Under the pieces are notes generated by a model. It did not search any database. It was not told the DNA's origin and saw only the letters and a list, made by a program, of their open reading frames with translations. A program made the translations under genes and the position numbers. DNA of 64,000 nucleotides from contig JAHQRK010000005.1 of the NCBI GenBank assembly GCA_019828595.1, forward strand, positions 1,550,001 through 1,614,000, read 5' to 3'. Origin of the DNA: Aphanomyces cochlioides. Its lineage: Eukaryota > Oomycota > Saprolegniomycetes > Saprolegniales > Verrucalvaceae. Positions 1 to 9,642 of this stretch are shown in pieces; position 1 is the first letter of the stretch; each line of letters starts with the position of its first letter.

Positions 1-156
1 GGCTCAGTTTATATCTCTGCAGAAGAAGCTATATCGAGAGTGCCAGCCGCTTTTCAAGCCATGTTTCATCCCCTTTCAGAATCTGAATTTCGCGTCGACT
101 TGTCGTCCACACAAATTCGACAGGGCAAAGTACCTCCACCCCCATTTAACCTTTGA
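1..156 (+). CDS. 3' end of an unidentified gene (partial)
   Basis: Frame 1 is open from the window edge to a TGA at 154-156, giving 51 residues. The tail is well ordered and ends in a short proline run (PPPPFNL). The stretch LSSTQIRQG recalls the SSTxIR signature near the C-terminus of nucleotidyltransferases of the NMNAT type, but this is a weak similarity over very few residues, so no function is assigned. Most of the gene lies outside the window. Confidence 0.5.
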   Translation, partial: GSVYISAEEAISRVPAAFQAMFHPLSESEFRVDLSSTQIRQGKVPPPPFNL

Positions 157-584
157 ACATAAAAGTTTGCATCATCAACTTGTATTGATATTAGCCCCAA
201 GCAAATAAATTTTCACTTTGAGGCATTATCTCTACTTCATTTTCAGAACATATTGCGAATTCAAAAACGAGCAATCCGGTTTGTCCAACTAACTTGTGTA
301 CACTGCTGGTCTCTCCAAATATGCGCTGCTAGGTTAAAAACGCCTTCTCTGTCTCCTGTAAACTTATGTTCAATCCGAATATCTGCAAAAACATTTGCAA
401 TACTTTGCCCAAGTCTTTGCAGGTCGTTCTAAAATACGCCATGCTTATGCTTTCAGCGTCTAATTAAAATATTCATACAATTCAGCTCGACAAAAGTCAT
501 CAATCATTAACAACTGAGTTTATATGCGCAACAAACTTGAATTTGTTGAACGACAATAAGTTACGAGGTTATCCTTTCATCAAG

Positions 585-719
585 CCAATCAAAATATCTT
601 TCGACTCTTTGATCCAATCATGTTTCGACAAGTCAAAGTGAACTTTGTGCGCAAATTTTTTGACCAATGAAAGGCGACCAAACCACATTTTGCACCAATC
701 ATAGTCCTTCCATTCCAAT
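585..719 (+). promoter_or_regulatory. CCAAT-box cluster upstream of the ARF gene
   Basis: Five CCAAT pentamers lie in the same orientation at 585-589, 614-618, 664-668, 695-699 and 715-719, ending 74 bp before the preferred ARF start codon at 793. Clustered CCAAT boxes are the usual NF-Y binding signal in eukaryotic promoters. The stretch 157-584 before them is AT-rich and I see no gene in it. The promoter role is inferred. Confidence 0.45.
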
Positions 720-792
720 CATGGTGGATGAAATGGATTGGACGATGCAAAATCATAAAGAGCCATTGCGTTCACGTCATTATTCAAAAAGC

Positions 793-1335
793 ATGGGAGC
801 GTTCATGGCCAAGATGAAGAGTGTGCTGGACAGCTTTTCCAGCAAGAGGCGACGTATTATTATGGTGGGTTTGGATGCGGCAGGAAAAACGACGATTTTG
901 TACAAGCTCAAGCTTAACGAAACTTTGCACACGTTGCCCACGATCGGGTTCAATGTTGAAACCTTCCAGTACAAGAACATTGAGTTCACAGCTTGGGACA
1001 TTGGTGGTCAAGACAAACTGCGACCTCTGTGGAAGTATTACTTTCAAAACACCGATGCCGTCATCTTTGTTGTGGATTCTAATGACAAGCATCGTGTGGA
1101 CCAGGCTTCCATCGAGCTCCATCGCATATTCCAAGCCGACGAACTCCGGGATTCAAAGTTGCTCGTTTATGCCAACAAGCAAGACTTGCGAGATGTCATG
1201 ACACCAGCTGAATTGGTCGAAAAGATGAATTTGAGAACCGTCACAAGCAATCCGTGGTTTGTTCAACCGTGCTCGGCAGTCTCAAACACTGGTCTCTATG
1301 AAGGACTCGAGTGGCTCGCAAAGACATTGGCCTAA
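793..1335 (+). CDS. ADP-ribosylation factor (ARF) small GTPase
   Basis: Single-exon protein of 180 residues from the ATG at 793. The frame is open further up to 667, but the start at 793 gives the normal ARF length and an N-terminus MGAF with Gly2 for myristoylation. All GTPase motifs are present: P-loop GLDAAGKT (res 26-33), switch [13 protein letters not shown]3 WDIGGQ with catalytic Gln73, G4 NKQD and G5 CSAV. ARFs recruit coats and lipid-modifying enzymes to Golgi and endosomal membranes in a GTP-dependent way. The sequence is close to ARF1/ARF6-type proteins; the exact subfamily cannot be settled by eye. A diverged ARF-like gene follows at 3484, separated by a transposon. Confidence 0.92.
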   Translation: MGAFMAKMKSVLDSFSSKRRRIIMVGLDAAGKTTILYKLKLNETLHTLPTIGFNVETFQYKNIEFTAWDIGGQDKLRPLWKYYFQNTDAVIFVVDSNDKHRVDQASIELHRIFQADELRDSKLLVYANKQDLRDVMTPAELVEKMNLRTVTSNPWFVQPCSAVSNTGLYEGLEWLAKTLA

Positions 1336-1440
1336 GCGATGACAGTGTATATTATCCAGATTTGCATTTCATACTCTAAACATAACCAAATTGATTACAC
1401 TTGATCGTCTTGGCGAGTCTCCTTCAGCCACGTTGTTGTA

Positions 1441-1469
1441 CTATTGTCGGGGCCCGATGGGAATGTACA
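1441..1469. repeat. Left TIR of the Tc1-like element
   Basis: Starts CTATTGTCGGGGCCCGAT and continues to about 1469. It pairs with 3243-3271 apart from positions 3 and 17. Confidence 0.9.
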
Positions 1470-1748
1470 TCAGTTGAGGAGTCATTTCTCATCGATCACT
1501 CATCCTTTTTTCAAGCAAAAAAATATATAAAAAAAGCTGAGAGTTCGTGTAAAGTCGTATTTGTGATGGCAAGTCAATATAGTGAAAAAACACAGTTTCA
1601 ACTTCTTACTTGAAAAAAAGAGAGAATTATTTGCACTCAAGGTAGGGGTAGGGGGAAGTTTAAGCCCATCAATTAACCAAAATTCAACTTTATCAGCCAA
1701 TAAAAAGAAAAAATTAGTTTACAGAGTTATAACTGATTGGGTTTTAAG

Positions 1749-3109
1749 CTATTCACTTTCGGAAGGTTCGAGAAGGTCTCCATCCTCATCGCTCTCTTCA
1801 TCTCCGAGAAGGGCTTCCTCGGCGCCTTGAAAGTACATGTCCTCAAAAGATTGCGCTTTACGATAAGCACGAAGCCAGTCGGAACTCCTTACATCGTCGA
1901 AGTTCTTCCTCAAGCGCGACTCCAGCTCAGCCATGTCCATCGAAGGGCGCATCGCGATTTTGTTCTTGACAATTCCCCACACAACCTCGATGGGTTGGAG
2001 ATCGGGATGATACGGCGGTGCGAACAAAAGGGTATGTCCATGATTTGAGGCCATCACTTGACATGCGTACGAAGGAGCTTCACGATTATGGCGCACGAGC
2101 TCGAGCAATTCCGGCTTGGTCAACTTCTCGTCATACTCAATACTACGTGAGGCTAGCCACAATGCAATCTTTGCCTTAACGTCTTTGACCGTAGGTTGCG
2201 GGTTCAAAACTCTCTTGTGGTATTTAGCTCCGTCCATGTGAATTACACAAGAGCCATAGGTGTCTTTCAATGTGACACACAGTCGCTTGAACCATTGCTC
2301 GAAAACTGCGAATTGAAATTCTCGTGGTAGTCATCGTCTGTGTCGTCATTACCTCTTCCTTTTCGCTTTAGACTCGAGTGTTTTGTTGAAGGCCACATGA
2401 CGATGGATCCATTCACCCAGGCGCCCTCGAAATTGCCATTTGCATTGGTGCGAGCAATCCCCGCACCGACAATACACATCTTCGGTCCCTTTCCCGACTT
2501 TGTAAGTTGTTTCTTCGTCTCGTCGACCCACGTCTTGGCAGGAGAATGGTTCAGGTTACAATACGATTCGTCCAAGTAGACCTCGGGCAAGATTGGCGCG
2601 TTATTGTCAGATCGATTGGCGAGCTTTTTGCGCAAGTATGTTGTACGATACGCAACATTTTGCGACGATTCAGCCAGATAAAAGCGAGCTTGCCCTTTTT
2701 GGAACGAGAAACCCAAGCGTCTCAGCACCTTACGCATCGTCCGGACGGCGACTGTAACTCCATGCAGTGATTGAATCGTGTTGCAGAGTATTTTGGCTGA
2801 AATCGGTAAGCATTTAGCGTTGGCCTCTTTGATTATCAGTCGTATCTCAGCTGACAGCGACTCAGCGGGCGAGCGAGGATTATGGCCGTGAACAGTTGAG
2901 CTGGGTTTAAACGAGGGGTCTTTATTTTTGTTCCATTCAGCTATGACTTTGCCAACGGTTGACTCGGCAAAGCCAAGGCATTTCGCAACGCATGTACGCA
3001 CTCTTGGTTGTTTTCCAAGTATTGATTGAGGCTTGTTGTACTTGAAGTAATCATGGCATTTCACGATTAAGCGCTTTTCAGCGGGACTCAGTTCATGTCT
3101 TTTCTCCAT
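1749..3109 (-). pseudogene. Tc1/mariner-like DDE transposase, one frameshift
   Basis: Two overlapping minus-strand frames form one transposase. The first (3109-2267) carries an N-terminal helix-turn-helix region (LSPAEKRLIVKCHDYFKYNK) and the first catalytic Asp in YLDESYCN. The second (2270-1749) carries the second Asp in IHMDGAKYHK and the final Glu in HPDLQPIEVVWG. Continuity is lost near 2305, where the minus strand has a TTTT run: the first frame reads NSQFSSNG while the other reads FEQWF, so one base appears missing. The C-terminus is acidic. A one-base deletion is the simplest explanation; a -1 slip on the T run is possible but untested. Both halves are otherwise free of stops. Confidence 0.88.
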
Positions 3110-3242
3110 AACTTTCTTGAAAATGAAGTCTCAGTCAATGTTTGATGGGCTAAATATAGAGGGCGTCGTGAGCTACACACCAATCGTTTAGATTCCACAA
3201 ACACTACGATCTTGATAGTTATATTACAAAATGTATGACATG

Positions 3243-3271
3243 TGTACATTCCCAACGGGCCCCGACAACAG
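3243..3271. repeat. Right TIR of the Tc1-like element
   Basis: Reverse complement of the left TIR with two mismatches, followed immediately by the TA target duplicate at 3272-3273. Confidence 0.9.
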
Positions 3272-3483
3272 TATAAGATGCAGAAAGGTTAACGCGTGTA
3301 CAGTGAAAGCAAGCTATCCCTTGCATAAGCCATAAGGCTCATGAGCCTTATTTAAGCCCCCAAATACGATCTCATCCGGATCGCTCATTACGCACTTTGA
3401 GATTCTGAAACGGTCTCCACATGACCTGTCCGTTTCGGGAGATCTTCCAGCGCCGCAGACAGCTCATTTGACATCTTTCATCC

Positions 3484-4094
3484 ATGGGTGCAATCTTGTC
3501 CAAGTGCCACCTTCCTCGATGCCTAAAGACAGTACTCGATCGTCTCGGAGTCAAATCTCGACCGAGGAAGATTTACATCGTTGGACTGACGAACGCAGGC
3601 AAGACGTCCATCTTGTACCAGTTCAAATTCAATGAGTCGGCAACAACAGTCCCCACGATTGGATTCAACGTTGAAACATTCAAGCACAAAAATGTGACTT
3701 TCACTGCATGGGACTTTAGCGGTCGAGAGCAGCTACGGCCTCTGTGGCATTACTATTTTGACGACACCTCAGCGGTAAGAGAAAGCACAATGAATGCACA
3801 ACGGCAACAATTTTGTAGGTCATTTTTGTCGTGGATTCAACGAGCAAAGTGACGATGCAAGAGGCTGCTGAAGTCTTACATGGACTATTTCAGGTCCAAG
3901 AACTCTTGGATTCACCGTTTTTGGTATTTTTGAACAAGCAAGACGTTGTCAATTGCATGACAGCGGATGAAATGATCGATGGTTTACGCCTCCGATCAGT
4001 TGCTTCCCATGTTTGGCATGTGCAACCTTGTTGTGCATATTCAGGCGACGGCTTGTTGGAAGGCCTAGATTGGTTATGCCGCGTCATTGAATAG
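3484..4094 (+). CDS. Diverged ARF-like GTPase with altered switch II
   Basis: Two exons, 3484-3774 and 3819-4094, separated by a 44-nt GT-AG intron, give 188 residues. The N-terminus MGAILSKC has Gly2 for myristoylation and a nearby Cys. The P-loop GLTNAGKT (34-41), switch [12 protein letters not shown] and G4 NKQD are intact. The G3 motif reads WDFSGREQ instead of WDxGGQ, so the catalytic Gln is Arg81 and one Gly is Ser; G5 is CCAY. Loss of the Gln predicts weak intrinsic hydrolysis, so the protein may stay GTP-bound or work differently from classical ARFs. It resembles the ARF at 793 through the whole fold and is probably an old duplicate. Which ARL subfamily it belongs to is uncertain. Confidence 0.88.
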
Positions 4095-4363
4095 AGCAAT
4101 TCCACCAAGTTATTGCCTCACATTAACGCTCAAACATGCTCGTTCCACCTGTAATATCATGCATCTTCGATGTATCAACAACAGCGCTAGTCCATGGGAA
4201 AGCATTGCGCGCTTTTCATTGACTTTCGAAATTTTATAAAATACCAAGCAATTTGTATGAATAATAAAATAGTGATAAAATAGTATTCTATATTTGAATT
4301 TAGTATACTACCGTCGAAGAAGTCGCCCTTCATTTTCGAAATTGACCTCCTGAACGAAAGGCA

Positions 4364-4726
4364 ATGGATTATCGCAAGTCCAAGCACACGATCATCTTGG
4401 TCCAGTACACGGAAGACCCCAACTCGCGCACGTACCTCGACTTCGAGTCTGTCAACAGTGCCATGGATGGCGTTGTCAAGATGTACGAAGCTAAGCTCAA
4501 GCAGCTCAATCCCACAAGGCGAAACATCACCTATGATATCCAAGACCTGTACAACTACATCGACTCACTTACAGACTTGAGTACGCTTGTGTAAGTGCTT
4601 TCTCGTTGAATCGCCCATTGTATGGTACCTCGTAGGCTTGACTTGGAGACCCGAACATATCTGCCCAGTGGCAAAGAATGGATCAAGAAGAAGATTTTCC
4701 AAGTGCTCCGAAACCAAGCGCAATAG
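4364..4726 (+). CDS. ERH: Enhancer of rudimentary homologue (ERH)
   Basis: Exons 4364-4590 and 4636-4726 with a 45-nt intron give 105 residues, matching the usual 100-105. The N-terminus SKHTIILVQYTEDPNSRTYL, the central ITYDIQDLYNYIDSL and the C-terminal WIKKKIFQVL all follow the family pattern. ERH is a small dimeric nuclear adaptor that binds RNA-processing and RNA-decay partners and is linked to splicing and meiotic mRNA elimination. The start is the first ATG and agrees with the family apart from about four extra residues. Confidence 0.93.
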
Positions 4727-5424
4727 ACATACTACCTTCTCTCGACTTCCAAAGTTTTCTACCACATATTGCGCCCTGGTGCATTTTTGAAATATATTGA
4801 TTCCTCCATCTTGTACCCCAGGCTATGGCAATCGTCAACGTGAACGCACACGCAACATATCGGGGGAAGGGCCATAGCCGATCTGACGACAAAACCTCCA
4901 TTGGTGTCAACAGTAGCGACTTTAGTTTGAGCTCCTGCTGCCAATGGAGAAACCAGAGGAAGGGGTGGCAGGTTAGGTCAACACACGTACGTGTCAACAT
5001 CACAGTGAGAAAGCATCTTCCACGACTATAATATCTTCATTGAGCGCTTTGCCGACGCACTTTGTATCTAAAGACAGTCTTTCCAGCGATCTTCCATATC
5101 AGCCCCTGGTTCAACAATTGCTGTCTGGATCATTTCATTGACTGCACCTTCCATCTTACAGCAGGAGTATCTCAAATCGATGGAGAGAACACTGCACTTT
5201 GACCTTGCAAGACTTTCTTGGATGCTTGGCGAGCTGGCCGCGCTTGGCGCTTGGGAAGGGATCTTGCCGCTGACTTTCTCCATTAACGTTATTGCACTTT
5301 GCGAGGGGTGCAGGGGTTTAGGGAAAGTTCGACAAAAGTCGTCTTTCCAATCCGGTTAATGGAATCTGAATCCGGATAACACAAAGCGTGGCAAAAGTTC
5401 ACTTGGCGTTTTCGAGGGAAAGCG
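4727..5424. other. Gap between ERH and elongin C; possible unresolved minus-strand gene
   Basis: Minus-strand frames at 5283-5068 (starting MEKVSGKIPSQ) and 4944-4759 (cysteine-rich, ending YKMEESIYF...) look ordered enough to be exons of one gene. I could not find splice sites that keep a common phase between them, and I recognise no family. Otherwise this 700-bp stretch holds only promoter-like sequence. Confidence 0.25.
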
Positions 5425-5736
5425 ATGACCGAGTGCGATCCATCGAGTCAAGTGGACTACGTCAAGCTCATTAGCGCGGAAGGCCAGGAATTCTACGTCG
5501 CAAGGAAGTGTGCGATGGTTTCTGGAACGATCAAAGCAATGTTGACCGGCCACTTTAGCGAAAGCAAAGGCGAAGTTCGATTTCCCGATATCAGTGCGCC
5601 GATCCTCGAGAAAATCATCCAGTATTTCTACTTCAAGGTCCGATACTCCAACAGCAATGCAAGGCTTCCAGATTTTACCATCGAACCCGAAATTGCGCTC
5701 GAACTGCTGATGGCCGCAAACTACTTGGATTGTTGA
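5425..5736 (+). CDS. ELOC: Elongin C
   Basis: Single exon of 103 residues; human elongin C has 112. The protein is one BTB/POZ-like SKP1 fold, with [20 protein letters not shown] at the start, [10 protein letters not shown] in the middle and [10 protein letters not shown] at the end, all characteristic. Elongin C pairs with elongin B and BC-box proteins in cullin-2/5 ubiquitin ligases and in the elongin transcription factor. The start at 5425 gives a normal N-terminus. It has no intron, unlike many neighbours. Confidence 0.95.
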   Translation: MTECDPSSQVDYVKLISAEGQEFYVARKCAMVSGTIKAMLTGHFSESKGEVRFPDISAPILEKIIQYFYFKVRYSNSNARLPDFTIEPEIALELLMAANYLDC

Positions 5737-5972
5737 GAGAGCTAACTCAAATTCATTTTTAAAACGATGCCTTGTGTTTGTCGCGACTCGATCGTACACG
5801 TTTACATCATTAGCTATTCAAGCTGAGGGCACGATATTAGTGCACGATGTAATCTCTGAGTAGTAAAGAGTTCATGATCGCCGGAGCTTGTTTGGCGCGA
5901 AAGATGACAGTTTCGAGAACTCCTTCCAATAAGATCAGGTGACCGTTCACTTCTCAATTTGGCGATTCTACT

Positions 5973-6790
5973 ATGTCTGGCCTCCGCAGCATGGAAACAA
6001 CGCACAAAAGCACGGTATATCCATTGTATATTCCTCCTTTTGACTTGAACATAGTTGGTGCTTCGGTGCAAAGTTGTTGTTGTCGGAGATGGTGCAGTGG
6101 GAAAGACAGCACTCTTGCAATCATTCAAAAGCAATGGACACGACTATCCCAAGAACTACATCATGGTAAGTCGCAAGTGGGGATAAAATCCTTAAAGAAT
6201 GCCTAGACGTCGAACGCAGAGCTTTTTGTCAAGCCGATTCCAATTCCAGAATCGAATGTGCTTGTTGAGTTGTACCTGTTTGACTGTCCAGGCCAGAGTA
6301 TATTCAATCAGCGAGAATTTGGGTCTGTGCATGTACGTGGACTCCTTGCAGCGGGCAATTATCGCTGAGTCTGTAGTTTGAAGGCGCATCGATGATCATG
6401 GTGGTCTTTGATGTCAATAGCAAGGAATCGTTCAAATCGTGCACAAAGTGGTATCAAGATGTGTGCAATCCGGCGCCAAACCACCAACTTCCTGGTATCG
6501 TTTGTAGCATCGATTGATTGGAGTTTACAGTCTTGTAGGTGTGCTCGTGGGAAATAAAGTCGATTTGAAAGAAGGGAACCGCGATGCCATCACGGCGAAA
6601 GAGGCAGAAGATTTCGCCGAGCAAAACAACTTGAAATATTTTGAATGCTCAGCAGTATGTCATTTGTTCTTTACGAAGTCTAAATTCCATGTAGCGCATT
6701 GGAACTGCAGTCGATGCACCTTTCGTCCACATGGCTCATGCATTCAAGAAGAAGTATGAAGAGTTCGCCGATCGCGCCGAATCCAATTAG
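5973..6790 (+). CDS. IFT27: IFT27/RABL4-like intraflagellar transport GTPase
   Basis: Six exons (5973-6014, 6055-6165, 6207-6332, 6377-6494, 6539-6654, 6695-6790) with introns of 40-44 nt give 202 residues. The P-loop is VVVGDGAVGKTALL; G3 is FDCPGQ, where classical Rabs have DTAGQ; G4 is LVGNKVDL; G5 is CSAR. The insert before G3 (PIPIPESNVLVELYLFD) and the ending AHAFKKKYEEFADRAE fit IFT27. IFT27 pairs with IFT25 in IFT-B and is needed for ciliary trafficking, which agrees with an organism that makes flagellate zoospores. The exact residues at the exon 3/4 junction are the least certain. Confidence 0.88.
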
Positions 6791-7451
6791 GAAGCTATCA
6801 TATTAAAGAGGTCGTCACTCAAAGTATTATATGTCAGAGGATGTCTAACATCAAAGTTTGCATGAAATGCGGAGATGAGCTTAATGTACTTGCGCTAAAT
6901 CAAATGGCAGTGGGCAGACAAGGCCGTTTAACAAGATGTATTCACAGTTAGGAATAAACTATACAAAAGAAGCGCAGTAATATGGTGTCTTTACTGTTTT
7001 GTTCAAAGCGAATCTAAAGTTCAGACTCCAATCGCCTTCTGAGGCTGACCTGAACAAACCGTGTTATGAATCCCTTGTAGAAATGAGGACTTGTGGTGAT
7101 ACTCAACACTCAATTCTGTGCTTCCATCGAGTTTTGAATAGTCATCGAACCGCGAAGACCTTCTGGAATCTTCAGCAGACGTCCTCCACTAGGCTAGCTA
7201 TTATTAGCACGCGGCCTTCAGCCTCTGTCTTGTAATTTCTGGCTACGAAACTCAATGGAATAGCAATTCCTTGGAAGACACGCATACGCTGCCTGAACAA
7301 GGTCGTCAACATCTCGGGCAAAGAAAGTACTCCGAAAATCGAATACGTTGTAAATCAATATACTGTGATGATATATTCAAAGTATAAGATTATAGAGAAC
7401 ATTTGAATGTTGATGTGTCTTTGTGCACATCATTGGTACTCTGACAGCAAG
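6791..7451. other. Intergenic, no gene recognised
   Basis: AT-rich sequence between IFT27 and SCO1. Short open frames on both strands lack any family pattern or consistent splice structure. Confidence 0.4.
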
Positions 7452-8246
7452 ATGTTGACACGCGTGGTGCGGCAAGCCAAATTGGTCCGTCGTTTCTCGA
7501 CACAGGCAACGCCATCCAACTCGTCGGGGGTACGCGAATCACTCTTTCTTTATTCTGACTTTGTTGTAGCCTATTACGTGGGCAAGCGCAGCTTTGGCTG
7601 GTGCAATTGGCGCCGGTGTGTTGATATACTACAACTCCGAGAAGGATCGACTTCAAACGCAGACGACAGGCAAGGTCACCACAACAGGCAAAGCTCTTTT
7701 GGGAGGTCCATGGACGCTTGTTGACTCGAAATCGCGTACGTGCGTCACGGACGCTACGTTCCATGGAAAGCACACGTTGCTCTACTTTGGATTCACGCAT
7801 TGCCCAGACATTTGCCCGAACGAATTAGTCCGCTTGGGTGAAGGTATGATGAAGCGTTTGGACCTGTCATGATCATTATCTGACTTTTAGTCTTGGACAA
7901 GATTCCCCATCTTGATATTGAACCTCTCTTTATTTCTGTTGATCCTGCCCGAGACACCGTTGCTCAAATGGAAGCGTACAAGAAGGATTTCCATCCAAAA
8001 TTGCGTATGCTCACAGGCACGCCTGATCAAGTCAAGGATGTGACAAAGGCTTACCGCGTTTATTTCACCAAGGCAGACGAAAGTGACGACGACGACGACG
8101 AGGATGAAGAATATCTCGTGGATCACTCGATTGTGATGTACCTCTTGAGTCCTACCGGCGAATTCCTCGATTTCTTTACACAATCTGCCCGCGTGGACGA
8201 TATCGTTAAAAAGATTGAGACATTGGTGCAAGCACCAAAAAATTAG
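7452..8246 (+). CDS. SCO1: SCO1/SCO2-type copper chaperone for cytochrome c oxidase
   Basis: Exons 7452-7529, 7570-7843 and 7891-8246 (introns 40 and 47 nt) give 235 residues. The start MLTRVVRQAKLVRRF is a typical mitochondrial presequence, followed by a membrane segment (about res 28-47). The thioredoxin-like domain carries the copper ligands Cys104 and Cys108 in FTHCPDIC and the distal ligand His196 in VDHSIVMYL. SCO proteins deliver copper to the CuA site of COX2 at the inner membrane. An acidic run (about 180-191, DESDDDDDEDEE) lies just before the His ligand and is longer than I expect for the family. The gene converges on NDUFS8 with 17 bp between stops. Confidence 0.95.
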
Positions 8247-8263
8247 ACCGCATTACAATGCGA

Positions 8264-8917
8264 TTAACGGTAAAGTTGCTCGACTGCCAAGTTGTGTGCG
8301 ATTTCGTATTCCCACTTGTCACCATTCGCCAAGAGCTTGGCCTTGTCGTACAACAATTCTTCGTGGGTTTCCGTGGTAAATTCAAAGTTGGGTCCTTCAA
8401 CGATAGCATCGACAGGGCAAGCTTCTTGGCAGAAACCGCAGTAAATGCACTTGGTCATGTCAATGTCGTAACGAGTGGTACGACGGCTTCCATCTTCACG
8501 GGGTTCCGCTTCGATCGTGATAGCTTGGGCAGGGCAAATGGCTTCGCACAACTTGCAAGCAATGCAGCGTTCTTCCCCGCTTGGGTATCGACGCAAGGCA
8601 TGTTCACCACGGAAACGAGGAGAAATGGCACCCTTTTCAAACGGGTAGTTGATCGTCGTCTTCTTTTGCGTGTGAATTTCCCACGAGAGCCAAGTGGCAC
8701 GGGCAATTTCCCCCAAGAAGAAGAAGTTAGCCGCCTTGTCCACAACATCAGCGATGGAAGCCTTTTCCACAGGGGCATTGGAATCCGACGAGAACGACAC
8801 GCATGGTGCTGAACGCATCAATGGCGCACGGAGCGCTCCACGGGCGGCACGCGTCAACATGCTCCTCCAAACGAAGTTCTGTTCAGTCAGTGGTCGAGAT
8901 CTGGACAACCGTTTCAT
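8264..8917 (-). CDS. NDUFS8: NADH dehydrogenase iron-sulfur protein 8 (complex I TYKY subunit)
   Basis: Intronless, 217 residues from 8917; a second Met at residue 20 could also start the protein. The N-terminus is a basic, Ser/Arg-rich presequence. Two ferredoxin-like 4Fe-4S motifs are complete: [12 protein letters not shown] and [27 protein letters not shown] before the first cluster is a family hallmark. The subunit holds clusters N6a and N6b in the peripheral arm of mitochondrial complex I, passing electrons toward ubiquinone. Neighbouring SCO1 serves complex IV, but the pair are convergent, so co-regulation is not implied. Several CCAAT/ATTGG motifs lie just upstream (8918-9015). Confidence 0.96.
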   Translation of the reverse strand: MKRLSRSRPLTEQNFVWRSMLTRAARGALRAPLMRSAPCVSFSSDSNAPVEKASIADVVDKAANFFFLGEIARATWLSWEIHTQKKTTINYPFEKGAISPRFRGEHALRRYPSGEERCIACKLCEAICPAQAITIEAEPREDGSRRTTRYDIDMTKCIYCGFCQEACPVDAIVEGPNFEFTTETHEELLYDKAKLLANGDKWEYEIAHNLAVEQLYR

Positions 8918-9642
8918 TGGATAAAACTAAATTTATAAAAAATATTTAATTGGTTTGAATTTATAGTTTATACCAATCTAATTGGTCATGCAAATTATTT
9001 TATCCAATTAAACACTTGCATTAAAGGATAACTTCGGTGTAATTCCTTGCTCCCTCTTCCATGAAGTTCCATGAATTTGTCTTTCAATTGCATGATAGGA
9101 CTGCTTCAAGCCATATCTTAGGCTCAAACGTACTCCCTATACTCTACAGCACTCAAATTAGGCGATGCCGGATTATATGTACGTGGTAGAGGTCATGTCT
9201 GAACTCACTTTAAATCTACTGCATTGATATTTCGTTCTGCACTTATGAAGAGCGACACCCGTGAATGCATACTTGGGATATTCTGTTGTAGACTATTGTG
9301 CAATGTTTAGCTGAAAATGACGAGTTACGTCGCATCGCTGCAAGCTAACAAATGAAAAATGCGTGATACACGGAGGAGTTGCGTTGAATTAAGCCAATAT
9401 AGCGGCGATCCGTGCGATCTTTCAGTATGTGGTAATGCATACATGTAGTCGAAAGTGAAATGTTCATCAGAGCAGCCTACAATGTTTTATAGCTTATATT
9501 GTCGAATAATCAACATTTATGACCAATTAAACATAATCAATTTATTGACGTAATTGGCCAAAAATATTGTATTTCATCCAATCAAATTCATGTATTTACA
9601 AAAAGAATTTCATCCTTTGGTGCACTTTCCAACGGGATCATC
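8918..9642. other. Divergent intergenic region NDUFS8/DCPS with CCAAT motifs
   Basis: This 725-bp stretch separates divergent start codons. Both edges are rich in ATTGG/CCAAT motifs (for example 8918-9015 and 9519-9590), fitting promoters for the two genes. The centre shows no gene, repeat or RNA that I recognise. Confidence 0.4.

Larger units (their letters stand above)
1441..3271 (-). mobile_element. Tc1/mariner-superfamily DNA transposon with TIRs and TA duplication
   Basis: The element is bounded by inverted repeats: left 1441-1469 begins CTATTGTCGGGGCCC, right 3243-3271 read on the minus strand begins CTGTTGTCGGGGCCC. They match over about 29 bp with two mismatches. A TA dinucleotide sits directly outside each end (1439-1440 and 3272-3273), the target duplication of this superfamily. 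The only cargo is a minus-strand transposase (1749-3109). At 1.83 kb with clean ends, the copy looks fairly young although its transposase frame is broken once. It lies between two ARF-family genes. Confidence 0.92.

Noticed and set aside
784..1134. Minus-strand ORFs over the ARF gene
   Set aside because: Shadow frames of a fully conserved ARF GTPase.
7390..7800. Minus-strand ORF of 136 residues
   Set aside because: Antisense of SCO1 exons and crosses their introns.
8258..8812. Plus-strand ORF of 184 residues
   Set aside because: Exact antisense of NDUFS8, whose two 4Fe-4S motifs settle the strand.
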